Below, in pieces: positions 22,300 to 34,262 of a stretch of 64,000 bases of DNA. A model generated the notes under the pieces. The model was given only the letters and a program-made list of their open reading frames with translations. It searched no databases and was not told the DNA's origin. Made by a program: the position numbers and the translations under genes. Location of the stretch: assembly GCA_008973525.1 (NCBI GenBank), contig WACJ01000129.1:434001-498000 (forward strand). Direction: 5' to 3'. Every line of letters begins with the position of its first letter. Position 1 is the stretch's first letter. Origin of the DNA: Stenopsyche tienmushanensis. Taxonomy: Eukaryota; Arthropoda; Insecta; Trichoptera; Stenopsychidae.

Positions 22300-23090
22300 C
22301 ATGACTAGTGCAATGCACTACAATATATATTTATATGGATTTACAACGTGTTTAAATCTTCATGGTACATTCTATTGTTGGAACTGGATAAAATTAGATC
22401 TCTTCCACACAAGATAGTGATGCCAATGCCAAACTATAATAACCAGGATTTCTTCATATGGAGCATCTTTAAGGATGAAAAATATGTATTTTAAATTGGT
22501 AACGCTTAGTCTGGCGTCTTTTACATGAGTTATTCCAAAGTATCTTTATTATTAATCGAAAGAACCCCGCCAAGTGTCCTTAATCTTGGCTTAAAATATT
22601 TTCGACGAGCACTAAATTTCTTATTAAATATCAACAACGTGTCGCTTAAATTTTCGTTTGCGAAAACTAGGCCGGGGAAATCCCCGCCGCGTAACATTTT
22701 TAAGGCTTCGAAGGCCCGGATTATATTTTGCGATCCACACAAGACCGCAACGCTATTATTTATACATTATATTACCATACATTTTCTTGTCGTTTTGTAA
22801 AGAAAAAAAAGCCCCGGCGAAAGGAAGTGTATTCGTTTTGCTCGCGTTTTCCCTACAGCCTCCGGGCTCAGGCCAAGGGACACGTTAAGGCTTCTAAGGT
22901 GAACATACCGTCGCAACTTCACCTATCTTTATTTCCACGCTTTCCCAAAAATGACACCGTGTAATATTCCATAAAACGTTAACAATATTTGACTCACTAC
23001 TCCACCCTCGCATCTAACACTTAAACGCTTTTTTGGGGGGCTTAAGTATTATATATACATATTATGTCCGCTGAAATACGACCGATTATG
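22300..23090. other. No recognisable feature
   Basis: Contains overlapping short frames at 22525-22964 in several phases on both strands and no family motif. The 22660-22900 part is less AT-rich. Confidence 0.5.
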
Positions 23091-23104
23091 TTTTAGCTTA
23101 TACA

Positions 23105-23200
23105 CAAATCAATATACATAAAAAGGAATGTTTGTCGTATGTACGTATTGTATACGCTCCTATACCATTCATTCGATTGCGATGAAACTTTGAGGAATTA
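23105..23200 (+). repeat. Helitron-like repeat unit, isolated
   Basis: The block ataaaaaggaatgtttgt ... ccattcattcgattgcgatg resembles the units at 23793-24094 and 35169-35490. Confidence 0.45.
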
Positions 23201-23767
23201 TTTTATATATATCATTGAAGGTTTTAAAACTAGCATAACTATTGTTTGTGTGCGAAATTGAAGAATACAGCGGTTGAACCCGCGCCACACGTGATCTGAA
23301 GCAATAAACCACGTAGCTGTACTACTGCGTTTCTTTTCAAATAAATTTCAAGAACATACGGCATTGCAATACACGCCGGCTAGTACTTAATATAAATTCT
23401 TTATTTATTTAACCTATTTAACAGATCAACGCCCTATCAAAACACTTGTGTAAATACGCTTGTACAACTCATGTGTATTCAAAAGCAAACATATGTATGT
23501 GTGTTCGTTTAAAATATAGCAATAATCTCATAAACGAAGTAATAAATATGTGCTATTTTGATAATTAATATTATATACGTCTTTTGTATAGCATTTGACG
23601 TGTGTTTATCCGTGGGAACGCTATTAATGCATAAATTTAATCGTTAATAGGATATTTGTGACCTTAAATCGCTTCAAAAGTATAATAAAATATTTTTAAG
23701 CCTGACAAAATAGGAAGCCCAGTCAAACAAATATATAGCGTCTTTATTGAAAAACCGTGCTATGGTC

Positions 23768-24094
23768 GTTTGTATGTTTGTTCATATTATAAATATGAAC
23801 AAACATACAAACATTATTTTTTGTATATAAGATCTACCGTAAGTTAATTGTACTATATTTATATTATTTGAAAAAGTGCAAACAATAATTTGGCTAAGTT
23901 TTATCGCAATCGAATGAACGGTACGGCAGCGCATTAAATACGGACAAACAAACATTATTTTTTGTATATTAGACTATGCTTATGTTACTTGCGAAATTCT
24001 TAGCAATAAATAAACGAAGTTTTGTCGCAATCCGGTGAACAGTATGGCAGCGCATTTCGAACAAACAAAGCCCAATTCATTTTTATATATTAGA
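23768..24094 (-). mobile_element. Helitron-like 5' end with internal units
   Basis: On the minus strand it starts tctaatatataaaaatgaat at 24094, a form common at Helitron 5' ends in insects (TC start, AT-rich, then a gttcg...gattgcga block). Three related units of roughly 115-140 bp follow. It matches 35169-35490 over its whole length. At its far end is an inverted repeat with 21-bp arms and a 3-base loop (23768-23812). No Rep/helicase gene and no CTRR end are visible. Confidence 0.5.
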
Positions 24095-24514
24095 AGATAT
24101 TTAGCCAATTTTAACTATATCTGCAAAACAATACAAAACCATCATATTTACTATGGAGATAACCTGTATCAAATTATCTGATATGGCACAATAATAGGTA
24201 GGTAATCTTCTATTGTTGTAGAGAACCTAAGACTGAGATTTTCTATCCTCTTTTTATAAAGCCAAGATTTTTATTATCGGGGAAGAGGGTAAATCTAAAT
24301 ATTATTATTGTATTTTAGCTATGTATTAAAGTCGTTACGCTTCAATCTCATGACATAAATGACAAATTCGTGTAGGTAGTTTGTGGCATTTAACAATTTG
24401 CTGAATTTAATATGTTAGAAGTACCCGAAAGAGATATACGACATTATAAAATATACTTCATTATTCAATACATCGTATAATCGCTTTGGTAGTCTTTCGA
24501 TCCTTTTTAAGTGA

Positions 24515-24576
24515 AAACATTAGAAGGAGTGGCCACAAAATTTTCGTGTCCAACCGGTCCAAAATTCGGACCGCTT
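24515..24576 (-). mobile_element. LINE module P fragment
   Basis: The minus strand encodes the family tail FGPVGHENFVATPSN. Only about 60 bases are recognisable. Confidence 0.5.
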
Positions 24577-25736
24577 AAAATGAGATTATTTTTATTTGAT
24601 ACCCGTTCATCTTCATCACTCCTTTACGACCTGAAATAAAAATGAACCCGCGTGCGAGCGTGGTCATCTTCTTTAGCATATGAGTAACCCAGTTCCTGTG
24701 TCTGGACTGGACAAACTGATCTCAAACATAAATTCTTAAAAAGTATATGGCTTAAGTTTACAAATCCATCCCCTTGCGTATGACTATACACTCGGTATCA
24801 GGATAAAGAGTTATTTCCCGGATTATTTTATAAAAGATCTAATAATATATGGAGCAAATGTATACCGTATCAATTAACGTGAATTTTTAATATTTCAGAT
24901 ACTGTCTGCCAATGTATTTCTATTCCATTTATGAACTCAGATGCCTCATTCAGTGTATTGATACGATAAATACGTTTCAAATAACAATGGTCTGTTCTGT
25001 TTGTTTGAAAATTTGATTAAAAATCAAATATTGACAGGACCAGAGCATTAAATAAATGAAAGGGTACATGTTTGCCCTCATTCATCATTTTTTAAATTTA
25101 CATCAATATTATGTGTGAAATTCGATTGGGGTGAGCTCATCAAGTATTCAACATATTGTGATTTAGGGGGTGCACATTTTTTTTTAAAAGTCGCCACCGA
25201 ATAAGGGTTGGCAGTCACTTTTCTGACGGATAACGACACGTGCCGGGAGCAGTTTTTGCGGAGACTTTTTGTATCGGATATGGGCAGAATAGCTTATTAC
25301 TCGTCTCCACGAGGTCTGGGTGGGCGGATGGGCGGATGTGGGCGCAAGGGTGGCAACAATAGCGCCGGACAAAAGGTGAGATCTGATATGTCCAGAGGAA
25401 ACGGATTTAAGATTTGTGAGAATGGCCACAATACAACCTCCCTCCGAGAGCGTACTTTACTGCCACTGATACCAGAAAATTCATGTTGCTTATCTTTATG
25501 TTCGATTTTTCACGTGGAAATACACACGTGCCTCCACTTTAACACGTGCCCCATTCGAACGGCAGTCTTTGACTTTCGAACTCATTAAAACGACCATAAA
25601 AATCCTACACGGATGTGGCGTTTATTTTTTAATCCTTTATATTGCTTAAACTTCCTCGCTTACATGTGTTGACTCATATCTCTATGTTTAAAATTGAATT
25701 CATGCCTGTCAATGTCTTTTAAATCAATATTAAAAG
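24577..25736. other. No recognised gene; one 126-codon frame
   Basis: A plus-strand frame of 126 codons at 25208-25588 has a Gly/Arg-rich segment but no family motif. An 81-codon frame overlaps it on the minus strand, which suggests compositional openness more than a gene. Confidence 0.4.
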
Positions 25737-25862
25737 ATCCCACTTCTGACACCATTGTAACATGGAGCAGGGACGCCCTCGAGGCAGTGGTGGGATGAAG
25801 ATAATCGGGTTTCTGAAGAGAGACAGAAGATGTCATTGTTAATCTGACGAATTGAATCTGCA
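25737..25862 (-). mobile_element. Primer-binding site and LTR fragment
   Basis: The minus strand shows tggtgtcagaagtgggat (25737-25754), the tRNA-Leu-type site, next to an LTR end (…ccatgttaca, from 25756). The remaining 100 bp contains the ctgaagagagacagaagat and aatctgacgaattgaatctg blocks of LTR A, so most of the LTR between them is deleted. Confidence 0.6.
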
Positions 25863-27239
25863 AATATCATCAGCGACATAATATTTCAATCATAATAAAA
25901 ATAATCAAAAACCATATTTATTCCAAAATTTTCATCTCTAAAATTTAATAAAGCTGATGACATAGTCCATGTTGATTGCATTCGGCTTTCATAGGTATCA
26001 TGGCGTTTGTCTGTAAATTTATTCTACCCCAGTTGAACCACAAATGTACTGTAGTTTAAAAATAATTATAATTTTCTCGGTTCATAGCACGCGTTTTATG
26101 ATGCAGTAGCTTTTTACGACCATTGAAATGGCAACAAAAGTGCAATTCTATTTCAGCGAAAATATATTACACAGAACCCGCTTTTGTGGGGGGACTCTCG
26201 GCGATTAACCTATGCAATACGAAAAAAAATAAGGAGAAACATCTGGAATAATTATTTCATTATTAATATATTACATTTGGAATCTTTAATACATAATATT
26301 AAAGATTTTATCTAAAAAATAATTAATTTTACATATTTTCATTTTGATCATAATCAGGATGAATTTAGCTTGAGACAACCGATTAGAAATATTATTACTT
26401 ACAATTCCTCACATTTGTGACTACAGCATTCGCAAGAGAAGTGTAACATATGTATAATACGAATATGTAACAATTTCACACCAACAAGTGGAGGCCATTG
26501 TCTATTATCATATACACGCCCCAACTCGCTCTCCTTATTTCTCCATTATCCGCAGTGTTCTCTAATTAAATTATTTTTTCATCCAACTTACGATTGAGCA
26601 ATTCCCCCTTTTATCCAGTCGCGCAATGGCAATTTCGACATTTATGCTGACGAGTATGAGAGACCAATCATTATGAATAAGGATTATATGATTGTCATTA
26701 TTGTGACTATAGGCGGGCATAAAAACTATGTGGGCTGTAAAAAGACAGCATAAAAATATATGTAGGGCAATATCTCTCGTATAAAAGAATCTTGGCAATA
26801 CAGAAAAGCTTATGGCTTCTTTTATTCGCGAAAAAACATAATCTAATATGGGGCCGCCATAATCTGAAAATGGACTCCAGATGACGACCGCATATTTATT
26901 TTTTGCGGGAGAATTGCATCCCGAATCGAAGGGGCGGCTTTTGTATCTTGGCTCCGGATCCGATCGAACTCCAAGTTGACAACTGTCAAATTCGCTCGGT
27001 GCGGGGACGCCCTTAATTAATTGCGACTGGCGAGTATTTGAATTACTGCAATGCTTTTCAATTAGGGGTCATCGGATCCCGAGGGATCTGCGGACTGCGG
27101 CATGGGAACTCGAGCGATAATTAAATTTATTACGAAATAAATTAATATTCCCATTAAATCCAACAAAAAATATGAAACGACCCCTAAAACTTATCAGATT
27201 TTGTGTATAATTTATATATTTATTTATACTGATTTTTTA
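25863..27239. other. Unique sequence, no gene recognised
   Basis: No repeat partner and no coding motif. The 26850-27130 part is moderately G+C-rich and looks like non-repetitive DNA. Confidence 0.5.
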
Positions 27240-27425
27240 AGTGAAACGTCACGAAAAGTGCAACTTCAAGCGGTATTTGGTCGAAAAGAGAAGCTGCGTC
27301 CATGTCTATTATAGAATCGTCGCATACATCACAGAGACGCAACGCGCATGCATCGCAACACCGTGTGTGCATACATAGCATAAAGCAACCACTACACTAA
27401 TATCGCGCCTATTTTATTATATATT
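27240..27425 (+). repeat. Interspersed repeat C, copy 2
   Basis: Partner of 14905-15065, sharing gtcgcatacatca, the cgcgcatgc block, agcataaagcaac and tattttattatatattaca. LTR-like. Confidence 0.5.
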
Positions 27426-27490
27426 ACACAAACGCATTTACGTCTATAATAAGAAATAAAAAGGTATTAATCCGCTGTTTTTCCCTTTCA

Positions 27491-27600
27491 GTTCATTGTT
27501 TTGATAGTTTGGTTGTGAGCAAACGCGGCGCCCATATTGCACACAGCTTTTTCATATGCAAATTTTTAGTCAATATGCGATGCACAGCACATTTAAAACG
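27491..27600 (-). pseudogene. Mariner transposase fragment
   Basis: The minus strand encodes MKKLCAIWAPRLLT, preceded by the HRILT-type helix of the mariner DNA-binding domain. Nothing else of the transposase remains. Confidence 0.7.
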
Positions 27601-27605
27601 CCTAC

Positions 27606-27793
27606 TGTAGCGTGGGCGGTTTATCCCGACGAGCACATGGGGGCGTGGAGTCGCCCGAGAACTCTGCCCCCGAGAGCACCCCGCCTCAATGTTACACTGG
27701 TGTCAGAAGCAACACATTGCACCTGAAAAGAGACGGAAGATATCGCCGTTAATCTGACGAATTATGTGGGGATGGTAAATCACTCATGCTACA
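27606..27793. mobile_element. Head-to-head LTR A fragments around a primer-binding site
   Basis: Plus-strand LTR A start (tgtagcgtgggcggttta, 27606) jumps quickly to an LTR end (…aatgttaca, 27696), followed after one base by tggtgtcagaagc (27698-27710). From 27711 the sequence is LTR A again but inverted, ending gctaca at 27793. The structure needs at least one internal deletion and one inversion or fold-back. Confidence 0.6.
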
Positions 27794-27799
27794 TATTTC

Positions 27800-28030
27800 T
27801 GTTAGCTCCATATTTACCATGTTCTGACACCATTTATGGCGTGGTCACCTTATTCTATCGATACTGTGATCTTAATCTTGGCAGCTTGTTCGATTTTGTT
27901 TAAACCCTGCCACCCAATATTTTACTATTGTAAACGAAAGAGCTGACTCCCACAGAGTAAAATTTAGCTTGGCTTTGATATTGGTTATCTGATGCTTAAC
28001 CAACGTTTTGGTGTATTCCCAGTATCTTTT
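27800..28030. repeat. Interspersed repeat E, copy 2
   Basis: Partner of 20500-20765 in the same orientation, including tgttctgacaccattt, tattttactattgtaaacga and tttagcttggctttga. Confidence 0.5.
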
Positions 28031-29332
28031 CAAAACGGACCTTCTATTTTACGTTTAATATTATCATAAGCTATATAATACATATATAAATAAGGGTTGC
28101 CCTCGTTTCTGTTGCTAGTATTTCACAATCATTAGATCCGTGTTATATTAGCGAAGGTCCGGGGCCAAGCTCGCACCGGAGACACTGACCATGGCCCGTG
28201 TCTTATTATTATGAGTATTATTTTTGTCGGCAAGTCGCAGTGGCCACATCGAGATGACAAAGGTCTCCATATCAATTGTGTGAGGATTTTCCTTTGTGAT
28301 GGTAAAAGGGATAAATAGCGTCTATTTGTCATAGGGAACAAAGGCGGAGGGTCATTACTTATGGCCCAATCTTAATTGAGTTGTGCTTTCTTTGCACAAA
28401 GGGGCGCGCGAAACAAAAAATATTAACGGGCCCTCTTTGTGCGAAAACTGTCCTGCTTAAAGGGACATTCGTTCTCGCAAAAAAATGTAATTGTCACCTC
28501 GGACAGACAAATGATAATTAAATAAAAACCTCGGGTCAAATCCTAAAAAGCGACCTCAAAAACGGACCGTCCACACCTTCGTTCCTTGACATGCTCCATG
28601 GCATGCCATTAACTAATAAAAAACACTCGCAAACAACGCCAACCGCCCTTTGGCCTTATATTAAAGGATCTGTAGGATTTTGATGGAGATATGTCGATTT
28701 AATAAAATAACACACACTCCTCATTGTCCCTCATCAGAGGATTATCTTGGTAATAAGGGAAATCGCATATTTCATAAACACTGCATATTGAGCATTTTCT
28801 GGAAAAACGATGCAAGGGACTGTAATCTGAGTCATGATACATACGCTGTATCAAGGCTCATTAAGGTCAATATTCATGCATTGATCAAAAAATATAAGCA
28901 TTCATGATATTCGTCGATCGTTGTAAACCAAATCAAGACTTGAATAGATTCTCTTTTATATGGAACACTGTTGTAAAAACGAATGGTCGTCATACGCAGA
29001 GCAATTATGTTCGGGCACACGAGCATTACTTTTTTACACATCAATTATTGCTTAATGTCGAGTCGTATACTACTTATATTTTTGGACATAATAAGGGCGT
29101 TAATTAAACTAATTTAAAATATTACTTTCTTGGGAGTAGTTTAAATATTCGCCAACATTTTTGAATGATCATAAATAATATGCTATATACTAACATGCAT
29201 TTTTATTGTTATGTAACAACATAAATGTGAGAATATCTAACTGTAAATTTGATGCTTCGTTTACATATATGAGAGTTTATCAGTAAACTGAGCAAGTCGT
29301 CCTAAGGAAATTTTCCAAGCCACTTTTTTGCT
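28031..29332. other. Unique sequence, no gene recognised
   Basis: Frames of 60-75 codons at 28132-28341, 28680-28907 and 28904-29107 show no motif. No repeat partner in the window. Confidence 0.5.
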
Positions 29333-29340
29333 TATTCCAT

Positions 29341-30101
29341 GCATGTTCATAAAGTAAGTGTACTAGATTTTTATATTTTTTTTAGAAAAGTCTATTTGAA
29401 AAAAATACAGGATATTGTTGATACGCTTGTTGACCATTTTCACATAATCACCATCCCAGCTACTTCCCCCACTTCAGAACCTCTTTCTGCATCTGCTCGT
29501 CGGTTGAAAATTTAATTCTACCCGTGTGTGATTCAAATATTATAATTTGAAGGCGCTAACTCGGGGAACTATGGGATAGTTCAAATTATCCCAACCAATT
29601 AATTCTAAGAGAACCTTGGTGATTAAGACTGCGTGAGGACAGGCGTTGTCGTTTAACAGGCCCACTCCTCTCATCAGTATTCTCTTTGGTTTTAAATTCT
29701 TTTTTGAGTTTTTTTAGGATCTCACAATATCATTGTGCATTGGTTATGGTGCATAGTCTTCCCTTGAGGCACAAATTCGACCAAAATTATGCCTTTTCGG
29801 TTCAAAAACACTCAGGCTATATTTTTTCCCCTCAAAATTAGGTTATTGAATTTTTGGCAGAAAAATAATTGGTATGACAACTGTGTTTTTGACTCAGGCG
29901 TTAACTCACAAAATCATCACCTTCCAATTCCAGCCACCCAATCCGCAGGTGCTATTGGCCTGCTCGCATTTGGTGGGATTTCTTATCACCCTTCTTTTAA
30001 TACAACTGGACACTACAATGTGAATACTACCATGTTCCTGCGATGCTCGCTCTGTCAAGAGTGTCCTTTACGGTTACAGTACACTTACTTTATGAACATG
30101 C
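29341..30101 (-). mobile_element. Mariner-type element with 24-bp perfect inverted repeats
   Basis: Left end gcatgttcataaagtaagtg (29341-29364 in full) and its exact complement at 30078-30101 form 24-bp terminal repeats. The true tips may lie a few bases further out. The interior encodes mariner transposase pieces on the minus strand. At about 760 bp it is roughly 60% of a full mariner, so part of the gene is deleted. Its terminal repeat differs from that of the 1201 and 59193 copies, so it is another lineage. Confidence 0.75.
29500..29810 (-). pseudogene. Mariner transposase, catalytic part, frameshifted
   Basis: KGIILVEFVPQGKT (about 29762-29805) is the block between the first and second catalytic Asp. 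LLNDNACPHA (about 29622-29655), in another frame, holds the second catalytic Asp in the HDNARPH position. Downstream the SPDLAP block is degraded to YPIVPR and the third Asp is not identifiable. Several stops and shifts are present. Confidence 0.7.
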
Positions 30102-30109
30102 TTCGTATA

Positions 30110-30535
30110 TTGATAAAATCTTATTAAACGAATAGATAACTACCTGGATAATAAAAAAAACACAAATGAACTAAAAACGTTTCCAAAAAAAAATCTACAT
30201 AGGTGACTGTTATTTATATCAGCGGATAGTGTTTTCAAATGAAATATACGTTTTTATTGGCAACATCAAATCGTAAGAACATTTAAGTACTCTGAGTCTA
30301 ATACTATAGAATTAGTCTCATTAAAAGTATATTTGGATTAGGGAGTTTCTTTATCACCTGGTCTATTGTAACGTCTGCTACATTGCATTGATTGAATCTA
30401 AATGTCTGGATTTTATTATTGTTTATTAGGATTTCATTGGAATTAAGTTATGCTATTATGCTATACACAGGGAATATTTATCATAGTGCAGCCACAAACA
30501 GTCCACTGGAGAACTAGGGCTTCTCGCGTCATAAG
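30110..30535. other. No recognisable feature
   Basis: AT-rich DNA without motifs or repeat partners. Confidence 0.5.
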
Positions 30536-30950
30536 TAGTGGGCGATTTAACATCCCCACGCAATAGCGCTGTTAGTCTGAGCAGATTTAATTTTCTATTG
30601 TAGATCAACAGCGAAATCCTCCGTCTCTTTTCAAGTGCAATGTGTTATTTTAACAGTGCCATCTCTTGTGGCCCTGCGGAGACATTACACCTGTATACCG
30701 ACGGATCGCTTCTTGCGCGTGCACCGTTGCCGGTTAGGGAGTGACGCGCAGGAGGCGAGAATCGGGAGAGTCGTCGGTTAGCCTTGGCTGCGGGAAGTCG
30801 TCCTTTCTGCAGCCAAATCTCTCTCCAATGGAATAAATAGTCATTTAGATAAGAGAGTTTCTATTCGACGTCCGTCTATTCCCATCCATTCGTCCAGCAA
30901 CATCATGGCCCAATAGAAAAATGGACTCGTGCGTTAGTGCAACCATTTTG
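30536..30950 (+). mobile_element. LTR family A, nearly complete
   Basis: Starts near gtgggcgatttaacatcccc and runs through all LTR A blocks, including ccatctcttgtggccctg, gtgacgcgcaggaggcg, ggaataaatagtcattta (poly(A) signal) and ccatccattcgtccagcaac, into atggactcgtgcgtt. The extreme 3' end with cgcccccg..cgttaca is missing. Confidence 0.65.
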
Positions 30951-31914
30951 GATGACCATATATATGGGCCCCATTTATGTACATTTGTTAATCCCATATT
31001 TAGAATAATTTAATAGCATAAGTCACATCACACATGTATTCATATCATACGCCAAATTTTATTAGATCTGGGGGCATTTTTCGTGAGCATTCTGTCTGGG
31101 ACTTTGATATACGATAGGAGAGGAAACATTTTCTTTTCTACTTTATGATCACAAAACTTAAATACCTCGGATGACATGAAGAATTTTCCATCGTCCCACC
31201 CCCGTGTCAATTGAGTGAGGCAGGACGGGGTCAGCATTCTTAGGGTGGATCGGTCCAGACGGCGAATTCTTTCGGTGAGATTGGCACGAGAACGTCGATT
31301 TTGAAATATGATATCCCGTCCGCCACGGAACGTCGTTTATTTTGCTTGAGAAATTGAGAGTCATTTTAAGTTTTGAAATGTTTTACATTTTGCATGCAAA
31401 GGCGCACTAAATACACGCTGGAAAGCAATAAGCTACGCGACTCAAAAGAATTTGCAACACAAAGATTCCTTTCAACATCCTCCTTATGAGATGTTTATCG
31501 TTGCTCTGATGTGTTCAAAGATTTCTGAAAGGCTTTCTAGTAATAAAAAGAGCCTTTATGAATGATATTGATCCTTTTTTTATTACATGTTAGCCGGCAT
31601 GAAGGAATCGATTGACTTTTAAAATATTACGATATTTAATTTTGAAATATTTTGGACTATTAAAAAGTAAACCATGTTTTTACACCGCTACCAACTTTTT
31701 TTGGATTGTCATCACAATCACAATATCATCGAGGAAACTTTGAGAAATGTCAGGAAATTCTTCCTGAAGATCGTCAAGCATGACACGGTGGTCATTTTGT
31801 ATTTTTTCTTCAATCGAAAATCGTCCTTAACACATTTTTAACATTAAAAACAATCAATTAACATTTGGCGAACCGATCACGCAAAAACGTGTTTTTTAAT
31901 TTCTTCAATTCAAA
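30951..31914. other. Unique sequence, no gene recognised
   Basis: Antisense frames at 31040-31364 have no known motif. Otherwise AT-rich. Confidence 0.5.
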
Positions 31915-31970
31915 TGATCGAATTGTCATTTTTGTCAAACAACATCAATGAAACAATTGGAACTAAGTTC
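31915..31970 (+). repeat. Interspersed repeat R, fragment
   Basis: gaattgtcatttttgtcaaa and acatcaatgaaacaatt match 46133-46160, which continues into the rest of repeat R there. Confidence 0.5.
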
Positions 31971-32870
31971 AAATATATAGCTGTATATTACCCAACAATG
32001 CAATAATAATGCAGCTCAAATCATGACCTGAAGCAAATCCTTATTTTTTATAGCCACTCGCTGTCCCAAATGATAAGCTTATTTAATCAAAAATTGTTAT
32101 TTTATTCGTTGTTCTTTTAATGTAGAAGTAGTGGTGCTCAAATTAATATTAAATATTAATATCAACGAACAATGTATAAAGTGCATAAATCAAGGTTCGA
32201 GTGTAATGCGGGAGAGGGGGAGCAAAGCGTGGGTGTTGGCGCAAACTATGGGAAGCGTTCTGGACGACATGGTGGCGTCGGTTAATACACGATGTAATAA
32301 ATACGGAAATGGTCAATAATACAGGCGCCCGGTCGTAGCTTAATGGGCGTCGCACCTGGCGCGGCCCTGTGCTGTTCCCCAACGGGGGCATTTGTTACAA
32401 AAATGGCCACTGTATGAAATCGGGCGAATACACCCTTACGAATACGCGACATTAAGGACGAATAAAATACGCGGACTTTATCCATTACTTCGTCCGGTGA
32501 TTTATCGGCGCTTGTGTGCTCACCCCGAATGGCTTTTTCTATTTTTTGAGCGATTTACTACAAACGTATGTCGGACGGTAACATATGGTAGCTCCTGTAG
32601 ATACCCAGCGAGCTATGAAAATATTTTGGATCGTTTCATTCTATAATTCAATATGTTTGGGTGTCAAAATGCGCTTACTTCCCTTCTTGCGGGTCGGTCG
32701 TATGCACGTACACACGCCACGCTGGCGTATACATACTCACAACCATGCATACGCTCGCATAAATCCAGTGCAATATATCCCACTTATCATATTAATTTAT
32801 ATAATAAATCAAAATTAAACTGGTTGACTTTGAAATAAGCTTTTGTATTTTTATATATTAATTTAAAAAA
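31971..32870. other. Unique sequence, no gene recognised
   Basis: The 32200-32720 part is relatively G+C-rich with many short overlapping frames on both strands (32131-32838) and no protein motif. A segment at 32335-32395 has a superficial tRNA look but does not fold into a cloverleaf (see rejected items). Confidence 0.45.
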
Positions 32871-33086
32871 AATGTACAGCATAATTTTAGGTTACATTTG
32901 AAACGCTCTCGTATTCATTAAATGATGCCGCGTGCATCCCGGTGAAATGGTGGGAGTCTCTTTTGCACACATTTCAGCATATCTTCTGCCTTGCATTCAA
33001 AATGACTCGGCATCTTAACGGTCCCAGATCTGACACCAATGTAACGAAGAATAAATTCCGGGTTATATTTGAATCACCCTCGTATA
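32871..33086 (-). mobile_element. Retroelement leader bracketed by mariner ends
   Basis: On the minus strand: a mariner-type terminal repeat at 33046-33086, an LTR remnant (cgttaca) at about 33040-33046, a primer-binding site tggtgtcagatctgggac (33021-33038), leader sequence (32917-33020), then a second mariner-type terminal repeat at 32871-32913. The leader and its junction with the second repeat match 59069-59239 (ggcatcatttaatgaa then tacgag). Confidence 0.65.
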
Positions 33087-33134
33087 TGATTTTAATATTA
33101 AGGTGCCTCAAATGACCTCGACTAGAATAGGTAA

Positions 33135-33320
33135 GGACGACCTCCCGCAGCCAAGGCTAACCGATGACTCTCCCAACTTCAGCCTCCTGCGCGTAACTAC
33201 CCAACCGGCAACTGTGCACGCGCAAGAAGCGATCCGTCGGTATGCAGGTGCAATGTCTCCGTAGGGCCACAAGAGATGGCGTTGCTAAAATAATATATTG
33301 CACCTGAAGAGAGACCTAAA
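33135..33320 (-). mobile_element. LTR family A, internal fragment
   Basis: Blocks gacgacctcccgcagccaag, cctcctgcgcgtaactaccc, ggtatgcaggtgcaatgtct and gggccacaagagatggcgtt are the central 180 bases of LTR A. Both ends are missing. Confidence 0.7.
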
Positions 33321-33519
33321 TATAATTATTCTATCTATATCAAACATAATTAGGATAGTCCTACCCTTAAACATATAAAAACTATCAAATACTATTAAAT
33401 TCGCACCCAAATTAGAATAAATAATTAGCATGCTTGCATCGGATTAAACTTTTTGCTAATATGAACGCTGAATGAATGGACTTCAATAACCACGGGGTTG
33501 AAATATATGCGACAGAAAA

Positions 33520-33735
33520 TTTTCGCAAACCGCCACTACATTGTTGGGAATTGCATCAGGATATGCGCCCTCATCTTTTCTATAGTCCTAATTTATCGCC
33601 ACCCAATTTCCACGAGTTTGGGTCGCCGAAGGAATTTTTAGCAGGCAAATATTCAGAGTTGGAAATGAAGTGATTGCATGCTCGGAGCGGGGATGAAATA
33701 AACCCGCTGAAAAACGGGGATAAGCATGGTGGATG
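33520..33735 (+). pseudogene. Mariner transposase, C-terminal fragment
   Basis: The frame reads HCWEL, then SPNLSPPNFHEFGSPKEFL, matching the mariner WEVLxHPPYSPDLSPCDFHxFGPLKEFL block. The Asp of SPD and the third catalytic Asp both read as Asn here, so even this piece is mutated. A stop follows near 33672 and another frame continues. Confidence 0.7.
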
Positions 33736-33964
33736 GATATTTTTCAAAATGGAATATCCGAAACGAAACAATGAATATTCAGATTTGCGGGAGCGATTTT
33801 TATATTCGAGCTTAATTAGAAAATGCTTTCGCTGGTGGTGTGCAGACATATCCGTTTTTAACGACAATGGTGCGGTGTTTGTACTACAACGGCCATCGTT
33901 CCATTTTATCTATCGATTTTGCCTGTTCCATTGTGCATTCGATGGCTTATTGAACTTTAAAAAC

Positions 33965-34262
33965 TGTTCTATTACACTTTGATATTCGATTTTCAATTGA
34001 CGCTGCTTGCAATCTCCGAAAATCACCGAAACTGCAGCAAAAAACTTTAAAAACCGTAAATCTAGTTTCGCCACATTTCGAGTGAGTCATCTATATGTTT
34101 TTGCCACTGGGGTTGCTTACATGGTCGTAGTTAGTGTATTTATCAAGCGCAAAAATCTGTAAAAGAGGAGGGAGTGGCCGCAAGATGTGTATGCCTAACC
34201 GGTCCACCTTTCAGACCGCTGATACGACAAATGAGCGCCTCGCGATCGGACACTATGAATGT
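33965..34262 (-). mobile_element. LINE module P, 3' end with untranslated region
   Basis: Minus-strand frame REALICRISGLKGGPVGHTH continues into LAATPSSF and a stop near 34150. A 3' untranslated region then follows that matches 47025-47200 base for base over long runs (for example gtggcgaaactagatttacg). This defines a 3' end of about 180 bases for the family. The copy ends near 33965. Confidence 0.65.

Noticed and set aside
25208..25588. 126-codon frame as a new gene
   Set aside because: An overlapping frame is open on the other strand, no motif is seen and no conservation data exist; kept only as a note.
32335..32395. tRNA-like segment (gtcgtagcttaatgggcg followed by a G+C-rich stretch)
   Set aside because: It recalls a D arm, but no acceptor stem pairs, there is no B box, and no seven-base anticodon loop can be placed.
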